From positions 22,685,661 to 22,749,660 of the forward strand of contig NC_037254.1 of assembly GCF_000002425.4 (NCBI RefSeq): 64,000 bases of DNA, in the 5' to 3' direction. The notes beneath the pieces were generated by a model that was not told the DNA's origin, did not search any database, and saw nothing but the letters and a program-made list of their open reading frames with translations. Shown one piece after another: positions 33,990 through 45,536 of this stretch (positions are counted from its first letter, which is position 1; each line of letters begins with the position of its first letter). Both the position numbers and the translations under genes were made by a program. The DNA is from Physcomitrium patens (Eukaryota > Streptophyta > Bryopsida > Funariales > Funariaceae).

Positions 33990-34670
33990 CAAAAAAATGC
34001 CATAAATCCACACTGATGTCCCTTGACTGTCGCCTAGAAGTTGATGACAAATTGTAATTTGTAATTTTTCCTTCTCTAACTGTTAATTTTCATTCAACTT
34101 TGTGTTCAGCTCCGCCTTTAAGTCCTTGACTTACCGCATCAAAATTCACCTTATTCTAGCTCATAGATCTCCAGATATTACAAAATCCTAAACAACCCTA
34201 ATATACCAACTTCTGATACCTCTTTATACTAATGATCAAATATCCTCTATCCATACCGTTAGATTAACACAAATTTTTGCATGCACTTGGCATATTCAAC
34301 CATCTAGACACCTCTAAAATTTCAACCACAGATGTCTCTCGAATTTCACAAAACAGTCAAGAATACTAGCCGTTACTTTATTGCAAAAATCTAATTCACC
34401 AATACAAATACTGACTTTTAGCAACGATTGCAAGTCCTCCCAAACTCTATGAATCCAATTTATCAATACAAATACTAACTTTCAGCAATGACTGCAAGTC
34501 CTCCCATATCCTATGAAATCCAATTCTACACCTGTCGAAAGAGCTTGAAGCTAGCTTTCCGATCTCAAAAATCTTGATCTCCAAATGCCTCTTTTTTTTC
34601 CTCTCCTTTTCTTTAACTCCGTGAGGTACTCTATTCTTCTACCCTAGACTCCAAATTGGAACAACAGACT
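33990..34670 (-). repeat. Fragment of LTR family 2, with an internal 62-bp tandem duplication
   Basis: Blocks such as CAAGTCCTC, AAGAGCTTGAAGCTAGC and GATCTCCAAATG match 31620-31760. Two neighbouring copies of about 62 bp (34402-34465 and 34466-34530), each holding AATACAAATACT and GCAAGTCCTCCCA, form a tandem duplication. Confidence 0.5.
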
Positions 34671-34692
34671 TGCCTCCATGAAATTCCCACCT

Positions 34693-35430
34693 CTAAGAGG
34701 ATCTTTCTATAGAAAAGACGCTTCCCTGAAATGACATAGAAAATAAACCAGCTTGAAATGGAACCGAAGCCTCCGTATTTGGGACCTCATTAGGTTGTCC
34801 AATCGAGTGAAGTCTCATACTGGGTAAGACACCCATACCAAGACTTGAATTGGATGTCTCCGTAATTTGGTCAAATTGGCCCTTCACATCAGACTCACCC
34901 GAATATTGAATTGGTCATTTCTTCTTTTGTTGACTCTTAGTAAGAACACCTCAAAGTTATTCCATCTAATTTATCGAAGAATCTTGAGGACCTAGATTTA
35001 TCCCCTCAATTTTTTCTTGGCTTTGGATCTACTGATCTTGATTATTGAAATTGAACGGAGTATTATATTATTAATAAGTATGCCCCGATTGCTTGCTATT
35101 CCCAGACACTAGCGTATAATTGTCACTGGCTCTGGGATTGAGACATTTACTAGTATAATAACCAATTTGTTTGCAATGGAAACAATGAAGTGGTCTTCTT
35201 GTACCTCCATCAGGCATATTAGGTGTCTCCATCGGTATATACCTACTAGGCTTGTTTCATATAGGATTAAAAAATGATCATGGTCGTCCCGTTGGTACAG
35301 AGGGTACTTGGTTCGATGATGTCGGTGGAGCATACGTTGTTGTCATGTTTGGTGGTACAGCTTGCAATGGGGTGACATTAACTGGCCCATAAATATTGGC
35401 ACTAGAATTGGCCACTACTTCTAACATCCA
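34693..35430 (-). pseudogene. Gag C-terminus with zinc knuckle (second gypsy element)
   Basis: At about 35190-35140 (minus) the trace reads CFHCKQIGYYTSKC, a CCHC knuckle with the His replaced by Tyr (again a C-to-T change). It continues LNPRASDNYTLVSG to a 64-codon open stretch (34887-34693, KGQFDQITETSNSS). The same pattern occurs at 38140-37890 with CYHYKYIRHYVREC followed by LNPRASDEYALVCG. The two are paralogous copies of one element type. Function: RNA-packaging protein, now dead. Confidence 0.65.
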
Positions 35431-35439
35431 AGATGACTA

Positions 35440-35498
35440 AATATTAATAAATCTTTTCCATTTATATTTTCACCATATAGTCGTGTTGCAATATGACA
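35440..35498 (-). repeat. Stub of an LTR 5' end
   Basis: On the minus strand TGTCATATTGCAACACGACT followed by ATATGGTGAAAATATAAA, the family 2 and 3 LTR start. Only about 60 bp remain before gag sequence, so the LTR is cut off. It marks the junction between two element remnants. Confidence 0.6.
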
Positions 35499-35736
35499 AC
35501 AATATAAAATTCCATCTTGCCCTTGCTTATACAAGGCATCATCAATCATCATATGTGGCGCACTTTTTAAAATCAAGCATTTCTTAAGTTTTTCATTATT
35601 TATAGATAGAAATGTTTGAAATGTTAGATATTGAATTAACTTATTATATTTAGGTATAATTATTTTGATATAATTTAGGTATAATTTAGGTATATTAATT
35701 CTGCATTAAGTAAGGTATCATTGATAGGCTCATTAT

Positions 35737-36150
35737 CTAATTACAATGAGATATGTGGTCCACATTGGCATATTTTTTTCCTGGTCTAACATTGATAGTA
35801 AAGTTAAATTTTTGAAATAGGATCATCCATCGAGCAATGCATCCACTTAATTGAGGTTTATTAACCATATACTTAAGAGCATTGTGATTGATATGAAACA
35901 CAAATGCATAACCAAGGAAATAATTTAAATTTTTTTGAAAAGAATAAATTATTTTCAAAGCTTCTTGTTCAATTGAAGTATAATTTTTTTGAACTACAAT
36001 CAATTGTTGATTAGCATAATATATTAGATGTTCTAAATCCTTTTCATCTTTTTGACTTAACACAGATTGAATAGCAACATTGGATGCATCAACGTAAATA
36101 TGAAATAATTTTGTCCAACAAAGTGCAACCAGTATTGATGCAAACATCAA
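35737..36150 (-). pseudogene. RNase H of the minus-strand Ty3/gypsy mosaic
   Basis: 137 codons open. LFHIYVDASNVAIQSVLSQKD carries the first catalytic Asp block (VDAS). It is followed by YTSIEQEALKIIYSFQK, INHNALKYMVNKPQLSGCIARW and KKYANVDHISH, the last being the usual ADHLSR region. Conserved Asp and Glu are recognisable. Direct upstream sequence is the connection domain, with a deletion of the polymerase core. Confidence 0.8.
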
Positions 36151-36169
36151 TTTTTATTTTAAATCTTCA

Positions 36170-36810
36170 AATGTAATTGTACATTCTTCAATCCAAATTG
36201 GACTAGATCCATCTGACAATAGTTTTTTTTAAGAGATTAGTTAGAAGCTGACATATGAGTATTTAGACTAATTTTAACAGACTCGGATTTTTCTATTCTT
36301 CTTTGGTACCATTATAATTAATGAAATCCATTTACTATATGAAACTGGATAAATAAAACACATATCAAGAAATTTGTCTAATTTCTCTTTTACCATTAAG
36401 AAATATTTTGGATTGACTTGATATTATCTTTGCCAAATTGATATAGTATTTTCTTCCAAAATAATTTGATGCTCATAAACTTCAATAGGAATGCCTTTCA
36501 AATCTACATATGACCTTGCAAAAGAAGATTTATGATTTAGAAAGAAAACCTTCCAATTTTTCAACTCGATATCCATAATACCATTGTATACTTTGATAAC
36601 CTTTGGTATTTCATTAGTGCCTAAATTGAAAGATTTGCACATAAGTTCTTTTACAATACTTGATTTGATTTTCTTTTTTGACTTATAATCTTTTATATAA
36701 TCCAACAAATTGGAACTATTCAATTTTGGTTCTAATGCACTGACTTCATTAATCGTAGAATTATTCATCCAATCAGCAATAACAAGATTAGAGTTCATTG
36801 TATCTTCCAA
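36170..36810 (-). pseudogene. Reverse transcriptase fragment with the catalytic core deleted
   Basis: The N-terminal part (36810-36424) is open with 128 codons. The following trace reads SKWISLIIMVPKKNRKIRVC, and then jumps straight to LTNLLKKTIVRWI, the connection segment before RNase H. The palm with YxDD is missing, so this element lost roughly 300 codons and was non-autonomous. No open frame remains across the join. Confidence 0.7.
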
Positions 36811-36815
36811 ATATA

Positions 36816-37487
36816 CTAAATATTCTTTAGATCTTCCACATTGGTATAACTACCTTGCTTTTGTAAGTGAAGTGGATCATCATCAACTTGCATTGTATTG
36901 GTAACTTCATCATATTTTGCATCAAATTGATCTTCATCATCAAATGATGCCCTTGAATCCAGAATTTGAGATTCTCCATGATATTGAACTAGGTACATTT
37001 GTAATATAATCTTATCTTTTTTTTTGCCAATAATCAATATTCTATAGCCCAAATCATTCTTAGCTATGGCTTGATATAGCCACAGCCGAACCAATAAGAT
37101 TTGATAGAATAATATAAAACTTTATAATTCAAAAATAATATAATAAATCTTGTATATGATTCCAACAATTACAGTGTCAACACTGCAAAAGATATCCATT
37201 GGTTTTACTCGACTATGATCTGCCATTCTCAATACGAATGTCATGGATAATAATTGTTTTAAGTTTAAATCCTCTATTGTATCATCATTTATTAGATTCA
37301 TACTAGAGCCACCATCTACTTGAATTCTGAAAATAAAAATACTATTGATGGATACATCAATAGTTGGTGCTTCCAGATTGAGATTTAAACTAACTTCAAA
37401 AAAAATTCTATTATGAGATTTATGTCTTATTAATAAGGAATTCAATATAGAATGACATTCTGAGGATATTGCCAAAAGTTGCTTCAT
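36816..37487 (-). pseudogene. Protease region of the minus-strand mosaic
   Basis: Two open stretches (37487-37122 and 37094-36816). The first carries IQVDGGSSMNLI, a retropepsin loop with DGG in place of the more usual DSG, and RMADHSRVKPMDIF. The second begins RLWLYQAIAKNDLGYRILII, resembling the GRPWLxxAxA-type end of gypsy protease domains. A Ty3/gypsy lineage other than the chromoviruses A and B. Confidence 0.7.
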
Positions 37488-37560
37488 TGTAATAGAGAGC
37501 TAAATTCCATCCAAATCTTTTAAAATATCATACAGTTCTATATTGGTAGTGATTCTTAAG

Positions 37561-37588
<28 letters not shown>
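37561..37588. repeat. Poly(T) run of 28
   Basis: Uninterrupted T run, which on the minus strand encodes a Lys run in an open stretch. Mutation-prone homopolymer. Confidence 0.9.
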
Positions 37589-37591
<3 letters not shown>

Positions 37592-37889
37592 GGTTCCAAC
37601 TTAATCTCTTGAGATAATATATCTTTCTTTATAGAATTCAGATGTGGAATAGCTGAATGAACTTTTTTGGAATGTCCGCCCATGAGAAGATCTTTTAATG
37701 TATAAGACAACTCCCAAAACTTTCCACATAATGATATTGGTTTATATTGAACTAATATATTAATACTAAAAACATCATTGAGTTGTGTAGATGGACCAAG
37801 TTTTATTGTTGGTAATTTTTTTGGTACAGTTATTAGATCTAGAGTTTTGATAATTGGTGCATCTAATTATTGAATTGAATCATTTCTTT

Positions 37890-39842
37890 TTTGCTAGCCT
37901 CTGGTAAGTATTATATGAATGCATTCCACCCAATTTACAAGAGAATCTTGTGGACCTCAATTATTATCCTCTATCTGAATATGCAGCTGGATCTAGTGGT
38001 CTTGGTTATTAAAATTAAATTAAGCATTGCACTGCTGATATGTATGTCTTTACTGCTTACAATTTCCACATACTAGAGCATATTCATCACTGGCTCTTGG
38101 ATTGAGACATTCACGAACATAATGTCTTATATACTTGTAATGATAATATCGAAGTAGTCTTCTTCCAATTCCATTAGGAATATTGGATTGTTTCTACTTA
38201 TATATACTGGCTAAGCTTGTTCCAAGTTGGATGGATAAATGATTCCAAGTATCCAATTGGTATTATAGAATCTGAAATTGATTTTTGAATGGGTGGATAT
38301 TAAGAATATCCTTGCTGATTTTACTCAATATATTGAAAATTAGATCTACATTCTTAGTTATGTACAAATTTTAAAAATTAGAAAAATTCCTATTTTGTTT
38401 ATTCAAATGATTTCTATTCTAGCCAAACCTATTTTTTGTTTGGACTTGATTAACATCCCACAAAGTCAATTGAATCATGGTGTGATTACCGAACTTTTGT
38501 TGCTTTTGTAAATTCCAAGAGTTTGTGGTGGTATACTTATCTCTACAAAATGTACATTACACAATCATTTGGAGTGGTAAAGAATATTCTGTTATCACAT
38601 GGCCTTGTTCGTTACAATTATTGCACTAAATATTAGATGCATATTGGTCGATTTATGCCTCTTTTCCTTATTCTTTGCTAAATTAATAGCCAATTTATCC
38701 ATCTTCTTTGTCAAAATTAACAAAAAAGCCTCATTTGGATCTTTTGATACTATTTCATTTGGTAATTCTTTTGTAGGTACAGGTTTATAATAGAAAAAGT
38801 ATGAGGAATATGGAACTATTGCTGTTGGTGGTACAACGTGTAATGGGATATCATTAACTATTCCCTATAGATTAGTACTAAGATTTGCATCGTAATCAAT
38901 ATTCTTGGGTAATTTTTTATTGCTTCATTTCAAATTGGTATTTGATAATTTTCTAGAGATAGAATCATTGTGGCTCATGTGGTTAGAAATTAGTCATAAT
39001 GACATTCTTCTCATACCTTAGTTCAATCAAGTGAGGAAGCAATAGTAGCCAGTTGGGCCTTCTTTACAAACATCTTCAATTTTGGTAGATATAACCGTTA
39101 ACCAATATAGACAAAATAAACAAATCCAACATTTGGTTATTTAGCCATTTACGAAGGATATCTGCTACTCGGCTATAATATGACTGTACTGCTTCTCCTG
39201 ATACTATTCTACTATTCATTAACCTTTTCTTAAGATATTCTTCAAATCCAATTGGTCAAAAATGGATTAAAAATGTATTTTTTAATGCCTTCCAATTAGA
39301 AAATTAGCCCACATGCTAGCAATTATACCATTCAAATGCTGTATTTTTTAAGGTTGCTAGTAGCCATCTCAATCAAATATCTTTAGTTCTACTATTATTG
39401 ATTATACATACAGTTAGAAATTGAGATAAATATTGATCTAGATTTATACCTAATAAACTTCTAAAAATAGATAATAGAGCTATACTAATTATGTGATCAT
39501 CCATCGCATCCATTTGGACAGAAATTGGAACTATTGGACCTTCCATCGCCATTGAAGATAATAATGTTCTACTTAATTTCTTATTAAAATAAATACTACC
39601 TTCTCTAATTATCTTTTTTAGACCTTTTAAGCTTCCTCAATTTACTTTTATTATCCACAAATAATTTTTTTGGTTGAATTAGAAATAAAAACAATGGATT
39701 TTAAAACACACTATCGTAGTACATGTTTTTCTATCTGAGAATACATTGGATATCTTGCTGTAGAGAGCTTATTTGTGGTTTAATGGCTTCTTACTCAACA
39801 ACTAATTTATCTACAATAGTCAAGAATTATTGAAATTCCATG
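37890..39842 (-). pseudogene. Gag of the minus-strand Ty3/gypsy mosaic
   Basis: The trace starts at an ATG near 39842 (MEFQ, then SSLQQDIQCILR). A second in-frame ATG-rich part at about 39555 gives MEGPIVPISVQMDAMDDH, then WLLATLKNTAFEWYN, KRLMNSRIVSGEAVQSYY and ADILRKW, typical of retrotransposon Gag capsid domains. A zinc knuckle, CYHYKYIRHYVREC, lies near 38140-38100. Stops are numerous. The first residues (SLQxDxQCILR) match the leader of the coiled-coil pseudogene at 17 kb. Confidence 0.7.
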
Positions 39843-39849
39843 AATACAA

Positions 39850-40450
39850 TAATTGTAGTAGTAATAGTAACTAACAGCAATAATATTAATTAATAATCAA
39901 TAACAACAATTAGCTTTGGCAATAATAATCAGTAGCAATAACCAATAGTAGTAATAATAATCAATAACCAATGATAGTAATTAGCTTAAGTAACAATAAT
40001 CAATAGCAGTAACAATAACTAATAGTAGTAATAGTTACTAATAACCAATAACAATAGCCAATAGTAATAACAATAACCAATAATCAATAACAATATCCAA
40101 TAGTAGTAATAATAATCAATAATCAGTAACAATACTCAATAATAATAATAGTAATCAATAACCAATAATAATATCTAATAGTAATAACAATAATCAATAA
40201 TCAGTGATGATAATTGGTTTTGGTAATAATAACAAATAACTAGTAAGAATAACCAATAGTAGTAACAGTAATCAATAGTAATAATAATTACTAATAACCA
40301 GTAACAATAATCAATAGTAGTAATAGTAACCAATAATCAGTAACAATATCCAATAGTAGTCACAGTAATTGATAGTAATAACAGTTACCAACAACCAATA
40401 ACAAAACCCAATAGTAGTAACAATAATAAATAACTAGTAATAATATCTTC
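39850..40450. repeat. Degenerate trinucleotide-based tandem array
   Basis: About 600 bp made only of shuffled AAT, AAC, AGT, CAA and TAG triplets, with longer recurring blocks such as AGTAATAATAATCAATAAC and CAATAGTAGTAA. It sits between the gag start (39842) and the LTR at 40560, that is in the 5' leader of the mosaic element. Almost every third base is A or T, so it is a three-base periodic tract with no stop-free frame of note. Confidence 0.85.
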
Positions 40451-40559
40451 TTCAAAATTATTGAATTTTAGAACTTAGTTTTTTTTAATCAAATCATTGG
40501 ATTGAACCCAAAATTTTTGAGTAGAAAGATAATACTCTTAATTTCTATGATACAAAAAA

Positions 40560-41182
40560 TTAAGTATAAATTCATTACTGAACTATAGATATTGTCTGTT
40601 CAATAGTAAGTTTGGTACATATCACCTTTACAAACATCTGTATACTAGTTCTACCATATCTTGCTAATCCAAGATTCAAATGCCACAAAACTTGTATATA
40701 AAGTTTAGTAACATGAAAATACACATTTCTGAAAATTTTTAGCCAAAGTCTTGTCAAATTGTACAAGATATAGCTTAAAATACAACCACTAGCAATTTGA
40801 GTCACTTACTACTCCTTAGATTCCAAGCATTGATATCAACTTTCAATACCTCCTTTGTTCAGACTTAGAATTCAGAAAGAAATATATATAAAGTGTAGCC
40901 AAGAAAGTATTCTCTCCAACTCTAGTGACTAATCCTCTGTTGCTTTCTATATGCATGCATTATATCCAAAAGAGTGACAATAGGTACCAATCAATACCTC
41001 GACTTTGAGGGCCTATATCTCCTTCATAAAGACTCCAAATGATCCAAAAATTTCACCAAAACCATAACCAAAATCCTAAACCTATTGATCTTAGCCTCCT
41101 ACATTCAAAAATCTTCCAAATTTTATCTTAGGTGGTTGTTTTAGCAGCCAAAGGTCTGATTTCGACCTTGACTCACAAACGG
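40560..41182 (-). repeat. LTR family 2, split copy, left part
   Basis: Aligns with 23521-24336 (shared AAGTGTAGCCAAGAAAGTATTCTC, TCACTTACTACTCCTTAGATT) and with family 2 LTRs. Interrupted at 41182 by the solo LTR 41183-43004, and it resumes at 43005. It is likely the 5' LTR of the minus-strand mosaic, next to the leader repeat. Confidence 0.6.
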
Positions 41183-43004
41183 TGTCATAATACGTGAAGT
41201 CTTGCTTGAGAATGTTCCAAGCACTTGGCTATAGAAGGTAGAATGGAAATTGTAAGAATAAAATCCTAATTCTAATAGAAAAATAATAATGCTAAATAAG
41301 CTTTAATCAAATTTAAAAAAACTTCAAAAGAATTCTAAAGAAACAATAAAAAAACTTAAAGAAATATTAGAATGATTACAAATATATCTCAAATACATCT
41401 CAATTCAATCTTAATTTAATCTTACTTGAAATCTTACTTCATTCAAACTTTAGGCCAAAAACTAACTAAATCTTATATCTTAAATAAACTCAAATAAAAC
41501 TTTAAATCCTAAATCAAATCCTAATCAAATCCTAAATCCTAAATCAAATCTTAATCAAACCCTAAATCTTAATCTTAAATCAAATCCTAATCAAATCTTA
41601 ACTCTAATCTTAAATCCTAAATGAAACTTTAACCAAACCCTAATTAAATCCTAAATCCTAATCCTAAATCAAATCCTGATCCTAATCTTAAATCCTAAAC
41701 CAAACCTTAATCAAATCCTAATCCTAAATCAAATCCTAATCAAATCCTAAATCCTAAACTCTAAACCAAATCCTAATCCTAAATCAAACCCTAACCAAAT
41801 CCTAATCATAAATCAAATCCTAACCAAATCTTAATCCTAAATCAAACCTTAATCAAATCTTAATCCTAAATCAAATCCTAACCAAATTCTAATCAAATTC
41901 TAAATCCTAAATCAAACCCTAATCCTAAATCAAATCCTAACTGAATCCTAGTAATTTCTATAAAAGATTTAAACTTCAATAATTAATGAATGAACCATTG
42001 ATCTTAACTCAAATTTTGCACACTTCTTAAAAAATAAGTTGAAAACAAATAAAATTTTTTTTAGAAGGATTGGAATTATTTTGTACTTATTTTCAATAAA
42101 AGATTTAAACCTCAAAAACGTGCTTGGGTATTAGTCAACCTCCTTCTCCAACCTTGATACTAATCTTCCAGAGCTACTATCTCTCTTTTTCACTGTTCGA
42201 TTGATCTCAAAATTTTTATACACATAGAAAAACAAGTCTAATATCTTCTCACATAAATTTTACTCTAATCCAATAAGTAGATTGCAAGAAAACTTAAAAA
42301 TCCTCACTAGATCTAAAATTCTACTTTCTAAGACCTTGATTCACTTAAATCTCAATAATCCTCAATTCAATCGTTAGATTGAGATAAGATTCATAACACA
42401 TATTAAGCACAATTATGACTATTAACCCACGAAATTTCATCCATAGATCTATTGCAAAATACTTGAAATCACTAGAAACATCAATCCTATTTTATTTCAC
42501 AAAACCCAAGTCATCTGAAAACAAACTTAACTTTGTAAATCTCTTACAAAGTCATAACAACTCCAAATTGTCCAAAACTAATTCTTATAAAAACCTTATC
42601 CAATCTGCTATCAAATTCCACTCTTCAATTTGCAAAAGAACCTTGGAGTCGACATCGAGACTCGGTTTTGTACCTTAGGGTCTGATTTTGACCTTGGTTC
42701 ATAACCGGCCCTCTCCGCATATCAATATCTAGTTTTTCTAAGTAAATTTTGCTAGAATTTACTCTTAACTTCTTTCTAAAGATGCTTACATCATTTGTTT
42801 TTTCAATCTACTTTTATTTGCCTTATTTATGGTGCCACAAAGTAAGTAGAAGCTATTTTTTTCTAAAAGGACACCATTACTACTAAAATTTTTACTACCT
42901 TCTTATCTTTTATCCATATTTTCTACTTTATCTTTTAACTTGGCTCTTTAATAATAAGATCCATATTATCATCTTTCACCATATAGTTGTGTTATAACAT
43001 GACA
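41183..43004 (-). repeat. Solo LTR of family 3, inserted in a family 2 LTR
   Basis: About 1.8 kb, ends TGTCATAATACG and AACATGACA. Flanking ACGG (left) and ACAG (right) are a near-perfect 4-5 bp target duplication. The host sequence (CTCACAAACGG and GTTGACCTC) matches the uninterrupted block TCTCATAAATGGTCAATC at 31810. It contains the CCTAAAT array at 41460-41945 and is inverted relative to 43707-45286. The ORF at 42415-42678 lies inside it and has no coding support. Confidence 0.75.
41460..41945. repeat. Telomere-like CCTAAAT array inside the family 3 LTR
   Basis: About 490 bp of repeats close to CCTAAATCAAATCCTAAT. Units such as CCCTAAAT occur, the complement of plant telomeric TTTAGGG, but spacing and bases vary, and no run of exact telomere units is long. 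It is the same component as the arrays at 44660-45010 and 63050-63410 on the other strand. Confidence 0.8.
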
Positions 43005-43343
43005 ACAGTTGACCTCTAGGTATCAATTTAACTTATCTTAAGTATATTTTTAGTCCAATCCTATCCTCAACTTAATCCTAGTATCAACTATACTAATTAT
43101 TTACCTCTTTTAATCTGATTTTATCAATTTATTATCTTCTAAGGTAGTAAAAGAGTCTCTATAGCTAGAAGGTAAAGTTATTAATTAACCTTCAACCTAC
43201 TAACTATTAAGATAAGAAAATAACCTAAGATGCTTTTATAAAAGCCCTATTTAGATATCTTGAGTTATTATTAAATCAAGATAATTAGATATTAATTAGA
43301 AATTTAATTTTGATTATAATTTTATTATACAATCAAATTACAT
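43005..43343 (-). repeat. LTR family 2, split copy, right part
   Basis: Continues the LTR cut at 41182 and carries AGTCTCTATAGC and CCTAGTATCAACTATA as in other copies. It ends near 43343 with CATTACGACA. Confidence 0.6.
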
Positions 43344-43706
43344 TACGACAATGCTAAATTGACTCATATTGGCAAGCAATTTATGCCATTCTAAGGAACC
43401 AATCTTGCTAGAATCAATTGTATCTACTATTAGAAAAGTATCTAATGGGATATCGAATTCTTATGTGCGTCCTTTATTTTCAATTAATAGACTGAAGAGA
43501 TACACTTGACTGTTGATAAAAAATTTCTTGAATGCTCTTGGCAATTTTTTTAATGGTATATATGTCTGAAATATTAAAAGTCTCTTAGGTTTTGAATATG
43601 CATGGATATGTTGACAGGCATGCAACCACGGTTTAATCCAACTCTATCAATGCTTTCTTTTTAGATTACATTTTTGTTCATCCTATAATAAATTTTTTGC
43701 TTGCAC
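43344..43706. other. Short spacer, no gene recognised
   Basis: Between two LTR sequences; no motif recognised. Confidence 0.4.
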
Positions 43707-45286
43707 TGTCATGTTGTAACATGACTATATGATAAAAGAAGATAATATAGATCTTATTATAGAAGAGCTAAATTAAAATATAAAGTAAAAAAATATGGAT
43801 AAAAGATAGGAAGGTAGTAAAAGTTTTAGAAGTAATATTACTTTTTTTTAAAAAGTGACTTCTATTTACTTTGTTGAACCATAAATAAGATAAAATAAAG
43901 TAGATTAGAAAAATAAAGGATATGAACATTTATAGGAAGAAGTTAGGAGTTAATTTTAATAAAAATTAACTCAAAAAGATAAAATTTGATACCCAAAGAG
44001 GACCAGTTATCAATCTAACTAGGCCTCTTTAGGTTTCTATGGGCATTGATTTTGGAAAATTTTAATTTTTAATGACTTTATAAGAGCTTTACAAAGTCAA
44101 ATTTTTTTTGAGATAACTTGGAACTTGTGAAATAAAATAGAGTTGACATTTTGGATGATTTCAAGTATTTTGTAATAGATCTACAAATGAAATTTTGTAG
44201 ATTAATGGTTATAGTTGTGTTTAATATGTATTGTAAATTTTACCTTGATCTAACATTTGAATTAAAGATTATTGAGGTTTAAAAGGGTTAAGGTCTCAGA
44301 AAGTAGAATTTTAGGTCTAGTAAGGGTTTTTAATATTTCTTACAATCTACTATTTGAATTAGAAAAAAAATTTATAGATTAAGATAGTAGATTTGTTTTT
44401 TTATATTTATAAAAAATTTGAAATCAATTAAATGGTGAAAAAGAGAGATATTGGCTCTCAGAGATTGGCATCAAGGTTGGAGAAGGAGGTCAACCAATAC
44501 TTGAGCACGTTTTTGAGGTTATTGTCTCTTAAGTAATTTCGATCTTTTTTCAATTTTTTTATCCTTGTTGTCAACTTAATTGTTAAGAAGTGTAAAAATT
44601 TTGAGTTAAGATCAATGGTTCATTCATTAGTAATTGAGGTTTAAATCTATTGCTGGAATTAGTAGGATTTGATTAGGGTTTGATTTAGGATTTAGGATTT
44701 GATTAGGGTTTGGTTTAGGATTTGGTTTTGGATTTAGAATTTGATTAAAATTTGGTTTAGGGTTTAGAATTTGGTTAGAATTTGATTTAAGATAAGGATT
44801 TGGTTTAGGATTTAGAATTTGGTTAGAATTTGGTTTAGGATTTAGGGTTTGATTAGGATTTGATTAAAGTTTAGGATTTGGTTAGGGTTTGATTTAAGAT
44901 TTAGGATTTGATTAAGATTTGTTTTAAGATTAGGATTTAGAATTTGGTTAGGATTTATTTAGGATTTAAAATTTAGTTAGTTTTTAGTCTAAAGTTTAAA
45001 TGAAGTCCAATAAGATTTTAACTAGGATTAAATTAAGATTTAATTGAAATATATTTGAGATATATTTGTCAGTATTTTAATATTTCTTTAAGATTTCTTA
45101 TTATTTCTTTGTAATTCTTTTGAAGTTTCTTTGAATTTGATTAAATTTTGCTTAATATTATTATGATTTAATTAGAATTTAATTAGTACTCTATTAGAAT
45201 TAGGATTTTGTTGTTGTAATTTCCATTCTACTTTCTATAGCCAGGTGCCCGGAGCATTCTCAAGCAAAACTTCACGTATTATGACA
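43707..45286 (+). repeat. LTR family 3, plus-strand copy
   Basis: Starts TGTCATGTTGTAACATGACT, which contains the inverted repeat TGTCATGTT-GT-AACATGAC. Ends CACGTATTATGACA. About 1580 bp. Contains the telomere-like array at 44660-45010. Inverted with respect to the solo LTR at 41183-43004. Left flank TGCAC and right flank ACGTT do not match, so it is not a clean single insertion. Confidence 0.7.
44660..45010. repeat. Telomere-like TTTAGG array inside the family 3 LTR
   Basis: About 350 bp of TTTAGGATTTGGTTAGGG-like units on the plus strand, TTTAGGG occurring here and there. The tract is the same LTR component as at 41460-41945 (minus). Confidence 0.8.
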
Positions 45287-45536
45287 ACGTTCTTTCTTGT
45301 CTTCCTTTCAATTGGCATATTTTTCTTAATGTAATATTTTTATTTTTGTTAACTATAAACTTTCATCATATAATACTAAAATTGCTTTCTATTTCCAATC
45401 TAACTATATATTTGGCTTTACTTTTGAATCAGTATCCATTTTATAACTTCTTTGTACAACATCCAAAACCACTTATTTGGCAATTAATTCCTAACACTCA
45501 ATACTATTGTCGATCCTCAACAACTGTGTCAAAATA
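45287..45536. other. Short AT-rich spacer
   Basis: Nothing recognised between family 3 and family 4 LTRs. Confidence 0.4.

Noticed and set aside
39850-40450. Possible CRISPR-like array
   Set aside because: No constant repeat with unique spacers; only triplet-based tandem sequence in a plant genome context.
41460-41945. True telomere or chromosome-end fusion
   Set aside because: The units are irregular, lie within an LTR with matching copies elsewhere, and are flanked by LTR sequence on both sides.
42415-42678. 87-codon plus-strand ORF
   Set aside because: Inside the family 3 solo LTR, no motif, and not open in the other LTR copy.
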